Shown in pieces: positions 1-5,977 of a stretch of 8,208 nt of DNA (position 1 is the first letter of the stretch; the number at the start of each line of letters is the position of its first letter). Source of the stretch: Verrucomicrobia bacterium TMED44. GTDB lineage: Bacteria > Verrucomicrobiota > Verrucomicrobiia > Opitutales > Seribacteraceae. The notes under the pieces were generated by a model. That model ran no database searches. It was not told the origin of the DNA and was given only the letters and a program-made list of their open reading frames with translations. A program made the translations under genes and the position numbers. The stretch covers positions 1,071 to 9,278 of the forward strand of contig NHCX01000121.1 of assembly GCA_002168015.1 (NCBI GenBank). The letters run 5' to 3'.

Positions 1-1049
1 ACTGCAGATGGATATAAATTCACTCCTCGAACCACCACCATATCATCCACTCTTCCATGAATTCCACCGATTAGATCAAAGGTTGGCAAGCCCATGTCAT
101 CATAGCCTCGCTTGGCAATAACTAAATCTCCAGTTCGATACCGAAAGACCGGGCATCCCACTCGACCCAAAGTAGTAAGAACCAATTCACCTTTTTCACT
201 ATCATTGACTGGCAGATTGCTTTCCGGATCAATAACTTCAGGGAAATAACTGTCGAGAATGATTCGTAATCCACCCTGACCTCCCGGCGTTTCATAGGCT
301 ACTGGCCCAACCTCCGTCATCCCGTAGTGGTCAAATATTTTTATCCCATCACCCCATACCGTGGAAATCTGCTCCCGTACTGAACCAATGCTTCCACCCG
401 TTTCGCCCGCGAGAATGATTGACTTAAGTGCATGCGTTGTAAGATCAATTCCCGACTCTTGGGCCAAGTTGGATAAGCGCATGGCGTAGGTAGGTGTACA
501 AAATAAATGCTGAGCTTTATGTAGAATCATTCCAAGTAAGCGTTGTTCCGTGCTCTGACCTCCGGACGGCATACAAATACAACCCTTTTGAGTTGCGGCT
601 TCATAGGCTGTCCAGAAACCAAGAAACGGACCAAAGGAAAAAGCGAAAAAACAGCGGTCTCCCGAGCTGACTTCCGCTTCTTCCAATACGCGGTCCCAAT
701 TTCCGAGCATCCAGCGCCAATCATTCATGGTATCCAGCCAGACCATCGGCTTACCTTGTGTTCCGCTCGTTTGATTAAACTTCTTATACTCCGAAAGCGG
801 AAAGGTTAGGTTACTTCCATACGGCGGATTATTTTCTCGATCTCTTGCCAAATCACCCTTGCTTGTAAATGGACAATAAGAAATAAAATCTTCGAAGCTT
901 TCCCATGAATCATACAACTCAAGGACAGGAAAATGATCCTTTTGGAAATGATTGCTGGCGGAGAGAAGGCTCAGGTTTTCCTTAAAATCAGACCAACGCT
1001 TGCGTTCCCACCTCTCGGCCACTTCAAGGTCACCGACTGGGACGGTCAT
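1..1049 (-). CDS. PaaK-like adenylate-forming ligase (phenylacetate-CoA ligase family), C-terminus outside window
   Basis: 349 codons are present and the frame is still open at the window edge. About 80-90 residues of the small C-terminal domain are probably missing if it has the usual PaaK length of roughly 430. Adenylation motifs are clear by eye: the P-loop-like SGTQGKP at 95-101, GETGG at 215-219, YGMTE at 242-246, YRTGD at 304-308, then GRVDDM at 332-337 and RGVNLYPS at 341-348, the hinge typical of PaaK enzymes. The family activates aryl or acyl acids with ATP and usually transfers them to CoA; the substrate here is unknown. The start is the only ATG before an in-frame stop at 1086-1088. 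It lies 20 bp after the stop of the membrane-protein gene and has no Shine-Dalgarno. With a chorismate lyase homologue nearby, a hydroxybenzoate or aryl/acyl chain is a plausible substrate (inference). The family call is firm. Confidence 0.9.
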   Translation of the reverse strand, partial: MTVPVGDLEVAERWERKRWSDFKENLSLLSASNHFQKDHFPVLELYDSWESFEDFISYCPFTSKGDLARDRENNPPYGSNLTFPLSEYKKFNQTSGTQGKPMVWLDTMNDWRWMLGNWDRVLEEAEVSSGDRCFFAFSFGPFLGFWTAYEAATQKGCICMPSGGQSTEQRLLGMILHKAQHLFCTPTYAMRLSNLAQESGIDLTTHALKSIILAGETGGSIGSVREQISTVWGDGIKIFDHYGMTEVGPVAYETPGGQGGLRIILDSYFPEVIDPESNLPVNDSEKGELVLTTLGRVGCPVFRYRTGDLVIAKRGYDDMGLPTFDLIGGIHGRVDDMVVVRGVNLYPSA

Positions 1050-1069
1050 GACGGAGGATACAGGATTAT

Positions 1070-1585
1070 TTAAGACTTGGATGCCTCAGCCGCAGGTGGT
1101 GAGCTGGGCGGCTTGGGAGCATGCTTGGTGGCGAGATAACCTCCGACTGCTGCCAAGGCAATACCTAAAATGAAAGGGAGTTTTACATAGGACCAGTTAC
1201 CCTCTTTCGTTGTACTAACAATCGCGTTGACGATTGGTGCTCCGGCAAAAATAACCGACATAATTACCGGAACATAGGCGGGAGACGGCATTTTTCCAAA
1301 GGCCAATAATACCCCGAGGGCTCCAACAGCTCCAAGCGTTCCTGCAATCAAAGACCACTGCCAACCCTTGGTTGGGTAAGTCCAGAAAGCAATGTTTCCA
1401 CCCTTAAGCTTAAGAATGATCAACGGAGCAACCACAGCCGTTAAAAAATAAGCGAGTCCAACCCAGAGAAAAGCCATAATCCGACCGTTCTCTTTATCTC
1501 CCATACTACTCGAACCAATGTGCATACAGACACCGTAGGTTCCCCAGCATACCACTGTTAAAAAAGCGAATTGTAAATATTGCAT
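1070..1585 (-). CDS. Five-helix integral membrane protein resembling one half of an EamA/DMT transporter
   Basis: The 171-residue protein has five hydrophobic segments, at about 4-24, 37-59, 76-96, 103-125 and 134-153. They are followed by a hydrophilic tail rich in Pro, Ala and Ser (155-171). The opening with CWGTYG near 13-18, and the helix running through PAYVPVIMSVIFAGAPIVN at about 102-120, recall a single EamA repeat of the drug/metabolite transporter superfamily. Full-length EamA transporters carry two such five-helix repeats, so this would be a half-size version that would need to dimerise (inference). There is no signal peptide and no catalytic motif. The ATG at 1585 follows an AT-rich leader without an obvious Shine-Dalgarno. 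It is probably cotranscribed with the PaaK-like ligase, which starts 20 bp downstream, so export or uptake of the pathway's product or precursor is possible. Function is not established; it could belong to another small membrane family. Confidence 0.75.
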   Translation of the reverse strand: MQYLQFAFLTVVCWGTYGVCMHIGSSSMGDKENGRIMAFLWVGLAYFLTAVVAPLIILKLKGGNIAFWTYPTKGWQWSLIAGTLGAVGALGVLLAFGKMPSPAYVPVIMSVIFAGAPIVNAIVSTTKEGNWSYVKLPFILGIALAAVGGYLATKHAPKPPSSPPAAEASKS

Positions 1586-1683
1586 AATAATAAGTTTACT
1601 CAGTTCGCATACTCATGCAAAGCAGTAATAAAGTCCATGCAGAAACCATAGACGATATAATTTAGTTACCCGTAGTTAATAAT
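1586..1683. other. 98-bp AT-rich intergenic region upstream of the membrane-protein gene
   Basis: This short spacer separates the secreted-protein gene from the membrane-protein gene on the minus strand. It holds most of a 12-bp direct repeat (listed separately). A weak promoter-like pair also reads on the minus strand: TTTGCA at 1621-1616, 17 bp, then TAAACT at 1598-1593, each matching four of six consensus positions. If real, transcription would begin at about the ATG itself and give a leaderless transcript. No convincing terminator was seen after the secreted-protein gene, so readthrough is possible. Confidence 0.3.
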
Positions 1684-1690
1684 TTAGTTA
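1657..1690. repeat. 12-bp direct repeat spanning the stop codon of the secreted-protein gene
   Basis: The 12-mer ataatttagtta occurs at 1657-1668 and again at 1679-1690, a spacing of 22 bp. The second copy contains the TAA stop (minus strand, 1686-1684) and the last Asn codon of the secreted protein. A shorter piece, tagttaa, recurs between them at 1673-1679. This may be a small local duplication or a protein-binding site, or chance in AT-rich DNA. Confidence 0.5.
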
Positions 1691-2196
1691 AATTGCCTCC
1701 AAGCCTTACCCTTGTTACTCCAATACATCAGCTTGCTTCCAGAGGGGTAAAAATAGAGCCATTCCTGCAACTCGTTGGAATAGACCCAGGGGTAGTGGTC
1801 GAACCACATCCAATCCTTGGGGTTTACCTTGGAATAATAATATTCCTCGGCTGCGGCCGGGGTGGTGAAGAACCATTGATCAACTTGATTGACCCCATTA
1901 TTGGCAACCGAATCTACGCCCTGATCATTTTGAATGGTACCAATCACTCCATTTTCCACACTTACTGGGTTGTAGTACTGATAGTCTCCATCACTTTCCA
2001 AACTTTTAATATATCCGTTTCCATCGATCTCAATAGATGCTTCCTGCCCTCCAGCAAAATAGACCGCTTCCCATTTGCTGGTGTCTAAACTCGGCCCGCT
2101 GAAGTCATCGTAGTCTTCCCATACATAAGTGGTGGAGAAGAGGGAATGTAGAAGGACTATGGAAAAAGAAAGTGAAAAGAAAAATATTCGCGACAT
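1684..2196 (-). CDS. Small secreted protein with Con-A-like opening and Trp/Tyr-rich C-terminal tail
   Basis: The 170-residue product starts with a signal peptide of about 22 residues: an Arg at 3, then a Phe/Leu/Ile-rich core. The mature part opens with DDFSGPSLDTSKWE at 30-43, which resembles the first strand of concanavalin-A-like (laminarinase/LamG-type) domains. Those domains usually run near 200 residues; only about 80 are left before the tail here. The tail, about 118-170, is dense in Trp and Tyr (DWMWFDHYPWVYS at 128-140, EWLYFYPSGS at 145-154, then a last Trp at 166). I associate this type of tail with secreted proteins of Opitutae-like Verrucomicrobia, from memory only. No catalytic residue is evident, so an enzyme role is unlikely. 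It has its own promoter and is probably not functionally tied to the operon upstream. The ATG at 2196 is chosen because the signal peptide begins there. Confidence 0.75.
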   Translation of the reverse strand: MSRIFFFSLSFSIVLLHSLFSTTYVWEDYDDFSGPSLDTSKWEAVYFAGGQEASIEIDGNGYIKSLESDGDYQYYNPVSVENGVIGTIQNDQGVDSVANNGVNQVDQWFFTTPAAAEEYYYSKVNPKDWMWFDHYPWVYSNELQEWLYFYPSGSKLMYWSNKGKAWRQFN

Positions 2197-2371
2197 AATC
2201 TTTATCGATTCGAATGGTTGAAGATTTATAAGACTAGATTAATATATCTTCCCCACACCTTTATGTAAATTTTTGCTCAATCCAATAGTTATACAAAAAG
2301 ATTAAAGGTGGAACCATAATGGTGCCAATATGAATGCCTTGTAAAGGCAAACCACAGGAGAATGGAATAAC
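2197..2371. other. 175-bp intergenic region between thioesterase and secreted-protein genes
   Basis: This is the largest gap in the window and probably marks the 3' end of the biosynthetic operon. It holds the promoter at 2241-2269. It also has a perfect 6-bp stem with a 3-nt loop (TGCCTT/AAGGCA, 2335-2349) about 23 nt beyond the thioesterase stop, an imperfect longer inverted repeat (8-bp arms at 2256-2263 and 2303-2310), and a small dyad accat-a-atggt at 2313-2323. The 2335-2349 hairpin is not followed by a T-run on the minus strand, so it is a poor intrinsic terminator candidate. No small gene was recognised. Confidence 0.45.
2241..2269 (-). promoter_or_regulatory. Sigma-70-like promoter for the secreted-protein gene
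   Basis: On the minus strand TTTACA (2269-2264) is followed by a 17-bp spacer and TATATT (2246-2241), each five of six to consensus. Transcription would begin near 2234, leaving a leader of about 38 nt before the ATG at 2196. It lies in the longest intergenic gap of the window, just after the operon's last gene. Confidence 0.55.
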
Positions 2372-2797
2372 TTACATCGAGATTTTTGAGGTCACCACTT
2401 CAGGGATCATGATCGGGGTCATGCTTTCCTTCGCAGGGTCAAAGCGAACACAGGCTGCAACCACTTCCCCAACCGCCGCCTTTACCCGTTCCCCATCTTC
2501 TTCTTTCCAAAATTGAAAGGCGTAGGAAACGGATCGGTCCCGAATTTCAGTAATGATTAATTTTACCTCCACCTCTTCCTCAAAGCGTAAGGGACGCTTA
2601 AAGCGGCAGGATGTCTTGACCCGGGGCCAACCAAAGCGACCATTTTCATCTTCCATGTCGACAGACAATCCAAGACTTCTCAGAAACTCATGTTCGCAAA
2701 TTTCCATCCAGCGATAAAAATTCGTAAAGTGCATAATACCGGCTAAGTCGGTTTCGCTAAATTCAACGCGTCGGGTAATGGAAAATTCAATGGCCAT
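2372..2797 (-). CDS. Hotdog-fold acyl-CoA thioesterase (4-hydroxybenzoyl-CoA thioesterase/YbgC type)
   Basis: The 141-residue length suits a single hotdog domain. The active-site region is well preserved: after the first strand comes ETDLAGIMHFTNFYRWMEI at 15-33, where Asp17 matches the catalytic aspartate of the 4HBT family (DxxGxxxxxxYxxW-like pattern). It continues into the long central helix with EHEFLRSLG at 35-43. The C-terminal half holds the expected beta strands, with VEVKLIITEIRDRSVSYAF at about 76-94. The enzyme would hydrolyse an acyl- or aroyl-thioester in the cytoplasm. As the last gene of the operon, 7 bp after the glycosyltransferase, it may edit or release a pathway intermediate; thioesterases of this type occur in aryl-polyene clusters. 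It has no clear Shine-Dalgarno, and translation probably benefits from the adjacent upstream stop. Substrate is unproven. Confidence 0.9.
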   Translation of the reverse strand: MAIEFSITRRVEFSETDLAGIMHFTNFYRWMEICEHEFLRSLGLSVDMEDENGRFGWPRVKTSCRFKRPLRFEEEVEVKLIITEIRDRSVSYAFQFWKEEDGERVKAAVGEVVAACVRFDPAKESMTPIMIPEVVTSKISM

Positions 2798-2804
2798 AAT
2801 AAAT

Positions 2805-4103
2805 TTATTTTTGGTTTACTGGGTGAGGTGCCAGAACTTCTTGCACCAGTTTTTTGGAAAGTATTTCATTAGCATATTTTTCGCGAACCGCGTGATGAGC
2901 TTGTAAACCCATTGATTTGGCTGCTTTGGAGTCGGATAGAAGCTGATCCAATGTCTCGGTTAACATGCCTGAAGTAGAAGGATCATAGAGCCTGCCCCCT
3001 TGAGTAGATTCAATGATCTCTGGAAACGCTCCCGAGTCCGGCAACACAACAGGTGTTCCTGCAAGCATTGCTTCAATCACATAGAGGCCAAAAGCTTCCG
3101 AGTATCTCGCAGGAACAGAAAAAACAGTCAAAGATTTGAGAAATTCTAATTTTTCTTCCCGACTGATATTGGGAGATATGGTAAAAAACTTTGCCAAGCC
3201 AGCACGCAAAAGCTTACTTCTTTGCTCTTCCACAAAGGGTCCATCCTCATCGGTCATTCCACCTGCAATCTTTAAGTGCAGGTCATCATGTTTTCCTGAT
3301 TCCTTTAGTTCAATATAGGCATCCACAAGAATATCCAGACCCTTGAGCGGGCACAGTCTAGCCAAGTATCCCAAGGCGGATGTTTGTGGCAAGTCTTCGT
3401 TCGGTATAATTCCTTCCGTCGTAATACCGTTCGGATGAAATTTGATCTTACCATTTGGTAGGGAAAGCCGCTCAGCCATGAGATTTCCAAAATATTTGCT
3501 TGGTGCGATGCACCCATCCAACTTGGCAACATCCTGAGACAGCAATTTCCAAGCTTCCATCCTGTATTCGGGAAGTAAGGAATCAAGAAAGGAATCTTCT
3601 CCCTGTAAAAAGCCATAGACTGGAATCTTCAGTTCTCTCTTTAAAACCTTTCCGATGCCGGCGAGCATAATCGTGGAAAGCAAGAGTACATCCGGTGTGC
3701 CTTGAGATTTAAACCAATCTAGTACTTTCCTCACTTCCTTAACCAAAGGACCATCCTCACCGCGAAAAGTCGAAAGGGTAATCTCTCCCAAATCTTTACT
3801 CGAAGTCATACCGCTTCGAGCCGCAGCCTTTCGCAGTAGCCACTTATTATCAAATGTCTTATCGACCCATGCGGGCGTTTTTCGAAAAAGAGAAAACTTA
3901 TGCTGCAAATAGACATTGATGCCGCCAAAGAATATGGGCTCGTCACCAGTGGCTGAGTCTTCATCCAAAAAATGAGGAAGATAAGTGGGGAGCATGGTAA
4001 CATCATGACCTTGGGCAATCAGTTGCTTTGCGAGAGAATTGTCACGCATGCATACACCGCAGTAGTAATTCCCTGTTCCGGGAGTCAAAAATGCCAGCTT
4101 CAC
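2805..4103 (-). CDS. GT4-type (GT-B fold) glycosyltransferase
   Basis: This 432-residue cytoplasmic enzyme is expected to transfer a sugar from a nucleotide donor. The C-terminal Rossmann domain shows LARLCPLKG at 247-255 (donor-phosphate-binding loop), FSVPARYSEAFG from 328, and the EX7E signature EAFGLYVIE at 336-344, followed by AGTPVVLPDSGAFPEII. The N-terminal domain opens with FLTPGTGNYYCGVCMRDNS at 5-23. Two cysteines (15 and 18) in this CGxCxRDN loop are uncommon in GT4 enzymes at large and mark a subgroup. The start is GTG at 4103-4101, overlapping the TGA of the halogenase-like gene (GTGA), which suggests translational coupling; no Shine-Dalgarno is visible. In this setting it may glycosylate the aromatic or polyene product, but a role in surface polysaccharide or glycolipid cannot be excluded. 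Family call firm, acceptor unknown. Confidence 0.92.
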   Translation of the reverse strand: MKLAFLTPGTGNYYCGVCMRDNSLAKQLIAQGHDVTMLPTYLPHFLDEDSATGDEPIFFGGINVYLQHKFSLFRKTPAWVDKTFDNKWLLRKAAARSGMTSSKDLGEITLSTFRGEDGPLVKEVRKVLDWFKSQGTPDVLLLSTIMLAGIGKVLKRELKIPVYGFLQGEDSFLDSLLPEYRMEAWKLLSQDVAKLDGCIAPSKYFGNLMAERLSLPNGKIKFHPNGITTEGIIPNEDLPQTSALGYLARLCPLKGLDILVDAYIELKESGKHDDLHLKIAGGMTDEDGPFVEEQRSKLLRAGLAKFFTISPNISREEKLEFLKSLTVFSVPARYSEAFGLYVIEAMLAGTPVVLPDSGAFPEIIESTQGGRLYDPSTSGMLTETLDQLLSDSKAAKSMGLQAHHAVREKYANEILSKKLVQEVLAPHPVNQK

Positions 4104-5371
4104 GAAGAAGCGTGGGCCAAACCGTGCTCTACAGGTTCGGGAAGATCCGCTAGATCAGACATCGCATCAAAAAGCTCACGAAAATCTTGATCATCCACAT
4201 TTCCGACTAAACAGTCCGTTAGTGCGGAGCGTAAATGATCACCTCTTTTGACTAGATCTCCAAAACTGAAATCTTTGTCATAAAACGCATAGACAATTTT
4301 TCGCATGGTCTCAATGGAAGACTGCATACGTTTACCGTAATTTTCAAAAGAAGTGGAACGAATTTGCTCGCCTGACTGGATGACTTGGTCAATCTCATCC
4401 GCCAACATTACGCCGCTTTTAAGAGCAAGAAAAACACCTGAAGAAAAAACCGGATCTAAGAAACCTAGGGCGTCACCTGCCAGTACCAAGCCATCCATTG
4501 AACAGAACTTATTACGATAGGAATATTCCCCTGTAATTCGATACTCACCAGTTTGTTCGCCATCTGCAAGATGTTCTTTTATCCATTCATTATTTTGAAC
4601 TTCCCGTTGAAAAATCTCCGCATGGTCTTTGGTTGAACCATTGAATAAATAATCCCGTTCCGCAACTATGCCCACACTTACCATACCGCCACTCAAAGGA
4701 ATGTACCAAAACCATCCCTTATCAGGCAGATACGCTACCGTGGTTGCACCTTCATCCAGCCCGGGGTCCCGCTTCGCTCCTTTGTAATATGTCCAGAGAG
4801 CGATTTTTTTTAATTCTGGATCGCGAACCATCCAGTTTTGCTTGTGAGCCGCAAAACAATCACGACCGGAAGCATCCACTACGATAGGGGCTTTTAATTC
4901 TAATTCGCCCATATCTCTAGAAGCGACCTTAACGCCCTCCACCCGGTCATCTCCCGATTTAATCAGATTCTTCGCTTTAGTCTCTTCCATGATAGTGGCA
5001 CCATTTTCGCGAGCTTTATCCATAATCATTTTATCAAACTCAGATCTCCAAACTTGCCAGGTGGTTGAAGAGGGATGATCAAAATGTTGAAAGAAATAAA
5101 ATGGCTGGGATAAAAAACCATCCTGCCGAACGAACTGAACACAGTATTTTCTTGGATTAGCAGATTCCATTAAAGTGTCAATCAGACCAAGTCTTGCCAG
5201 TGGAAAATAACAAAACGGCATAAGAGATTCTCCCACATGGTATCTGGGGAACTTTTCTTTCTCTACAACCAAAACATCATGCCCTTTTTCGGCTAAGAGG
5301 GCAGCTGTAGAGGATCCGGCTGGACCGCCACCAATTACTATTGCATCGTAGTTATTTTTAATAGTGATCAT
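4100..5371 (-). CDS. FAD-dependent oxidoreductase of the flavin halogenase family
   Basis: The 423-residue protein has an N-terminal Rossmann motif GGGPAGSS at 14-21, then EKEKFPRYHVGESLMP at 37-52, typical of the halogenase/geranylgeranyl reductase superfamily. VVDASGRD at 164-171 and the second FAD motif LAGDALGFLDP at 297-307 follow. Halogenase hallmarks are visible: WFWYIP at 220-225 fits WxWxIP, and FLDPVFSSG at 304-312 fits FxxPxxSxG. Lys75 (in NPRKYCVQF) sits where the catalytic lysine of phenolic halogenases is expected, by eye. Known members use FADH2 from a partner reductase, oxygen and halide to chlorinate or brominate an aromatic or pyrrole ring; no flavin reductase lies in this window. 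Beside a chorismate lyase homologue, a hydroxybenzoyl group is a candidate target (inference). Some homologues are not halogenases, so the activity is uncertain. It overlaps the glycosyltransferase start by 4 bp. Confidence 0.85.
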   Translation of the reverse strand: MITIKNNYDAIVIGGGPAGSSTAALLAEKGHDVLVVEKEKFPRYHVGESLMPFCYFPLARLGLIDTLMESANPRKYCVQFVRQDGFLSQPFYFFQHFDHPSSTTWQVWRSEFDKMIMDKARENGATIMEETKAKNLIKSGDDRVEGVKVASRDMGELELKAPIVVDASGRDCFAAHKQNWMVRDPELKKIALWTYYKGAKRDPGLDEGATTVAYLPDKGWFWYIPLSGGMVSVGIVAERDYLFNGSTKDHAEIFQREVQNNEWIKEHLADGEQTGEYRITGEYSYRNKFCSMDGLVLAGDALGFLDPVFSSGVFLALKSGVMLADEIDQVIQSGEQIRSTSFENYGKRMQSSIETMRKIVYAFYDKDFSFGDLVKRGDHLRSALTDCLVGNVDDQDFRELFDAMSDLADLPEPVEHGLAHASS

Positions 5372-5425
5372 AAGTAGTTTTATTCAATTAACTTTGAAGT
5401 AGTTCTCAAGCTCGTACTGGACTAT
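5372..5425. other. 54-bp spacer between the chorismate lyase-like and halogenase-like genes
   Basis: This is the only sizeable gap inside the operon. It contains an 8-bp direct repeat, aagtagtt, at 5372-5379 and 5397-5404 (25 bp apart); the first copy abuts the halogenase-like ATG. No hairpin with a T-run, no Shine-Dalgarno and no convincing promoter pair were seen. Confidence 0.35.
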
Positions 5426-5968
5426 TCATGCAGGTAAAATTTCCACAATCCGGGCGATAACTTCTTGATTAAAACCGACAATTTGATTGCTTCGGCCGAA
5501 AAGATAGTCGGCCTCCACTTCCGAAAAGGCCTCCACAATGGGGCCGTCAGGGATTACTTTTAAGTATCCACGGGGAGAGCTGGCGTACGGAACCCGGTTA
5601 TCGTTAAGAATTCCACCCAATGGTTGCTTAGCCTGAAGAATCTTATCACATACATCATCGGGAAGTGAATCGAATCGGATTTCAATAGCCCCGTATTCAG
5701 TCGCTTCACCCGTATCAACAGATTCCAGTAATACTTCTCTAAAGTATTTTTTTCCGCTTTTAGAACTTCGTATAGCATTAACTCTTTGCTCAGAGTTATG
5801 ATACGCTTCCAACTTGGATGTCATGTCACCCTCATGGGCAAGCAAAGATTGGTAGGGCTCTGGTAAGTCGACGGCCTCAACTTTCACATAATTCAATTTA
5901 GGTAAGCCACGGGCACTCCTCATAAAACTTAATGGGTAAAGAATATCTGGGTAGCTTTCAGAATTCAT
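5426..5968 (-). CDS. Chorismate lyase (UbiC)-like protein
   Basis: The 180-residue protein matches the chorismate lyase fold in order and spacing of motifs, close to the 165 residues of E. coli UbiC. They are DMTSKLE at 48-54, the strand YFREVLL at 75-81 with Arg77 where UbiC has its product-binding arginine, QPLGGIL at 115-121, LFGRSN at 156-161, and a final VEILP at 175-179 with Glu176 at the position of UbiC's key glutamate. UbiC converts chorismate to 4-hydroxybenzoate plus pyruvate. In ubiquinone makers it opens quinone synthesis, but related enzymes supply the aromatic starter in aryl-polyene pathways. The neighbours (halogenase-like, glycosyltransferase, thioesterase) favour a secondary-metabolite role, and no other ubi gene is visible. 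It starts 9 bp after the radical SAM gene without a clear Shine-Dalgarno. Family call good; activity inferred from the retained residues. Confidence 0.82.
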   Translation of the reverse strand: MNSESYPDILYPLSFMRSARGLPKLNYVKVEAVDLPEPYQSLLAHEGDMTSKLEAYHNSEQRVNAIRSSKSGKKYFREVLLESVDTGEATEYGAIEIRFDSLPDDVCDKILQAKQPLGGILNDNRVPYASSPRGYLKVIPDGPIVEAFSEVEADYLFGRSNQIVGFNQEVIARIVEILPA

Positions 5969-5977
5969 CGGATAGGC

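Noticed and set aside
543..809. 88-codon plus-strand open frame, and a 65-codon minus-strand frame overlapping it
   Set aside because: Both lie inside the PaaK-like ligase, whose adenylation motifs prove the true frame.
1693..2088. 131-codon plus-strand open frame opposite the secreted-protein gene
   Set aside because: It lies antisense within a gene with a clear signal peptide and recognisable motifs, shows no domain pattern, and is explained as a shadow frame.
2335..2349. TGCCTT-GTA-AAGGCA hairpin as operon terminator
   Set aside because: The stem is only 6 bp with a 3-nt loop, and no T-run follows on the minus strand. It is noted in the intergenic entry but not called a terminator.
3305..3616. 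103-codon minus-strand frame inside the glycosyltransferase
   Set aside because: It is out of frame with the GT4 motifs and has no start context or domain of its own.
5426..5968. Ubiquinone biosynthesis ubiC
   Set aside because: No other ubi gene is visible and the neighbours do not fit quinone synthesis, so no gene symbol was assigned.
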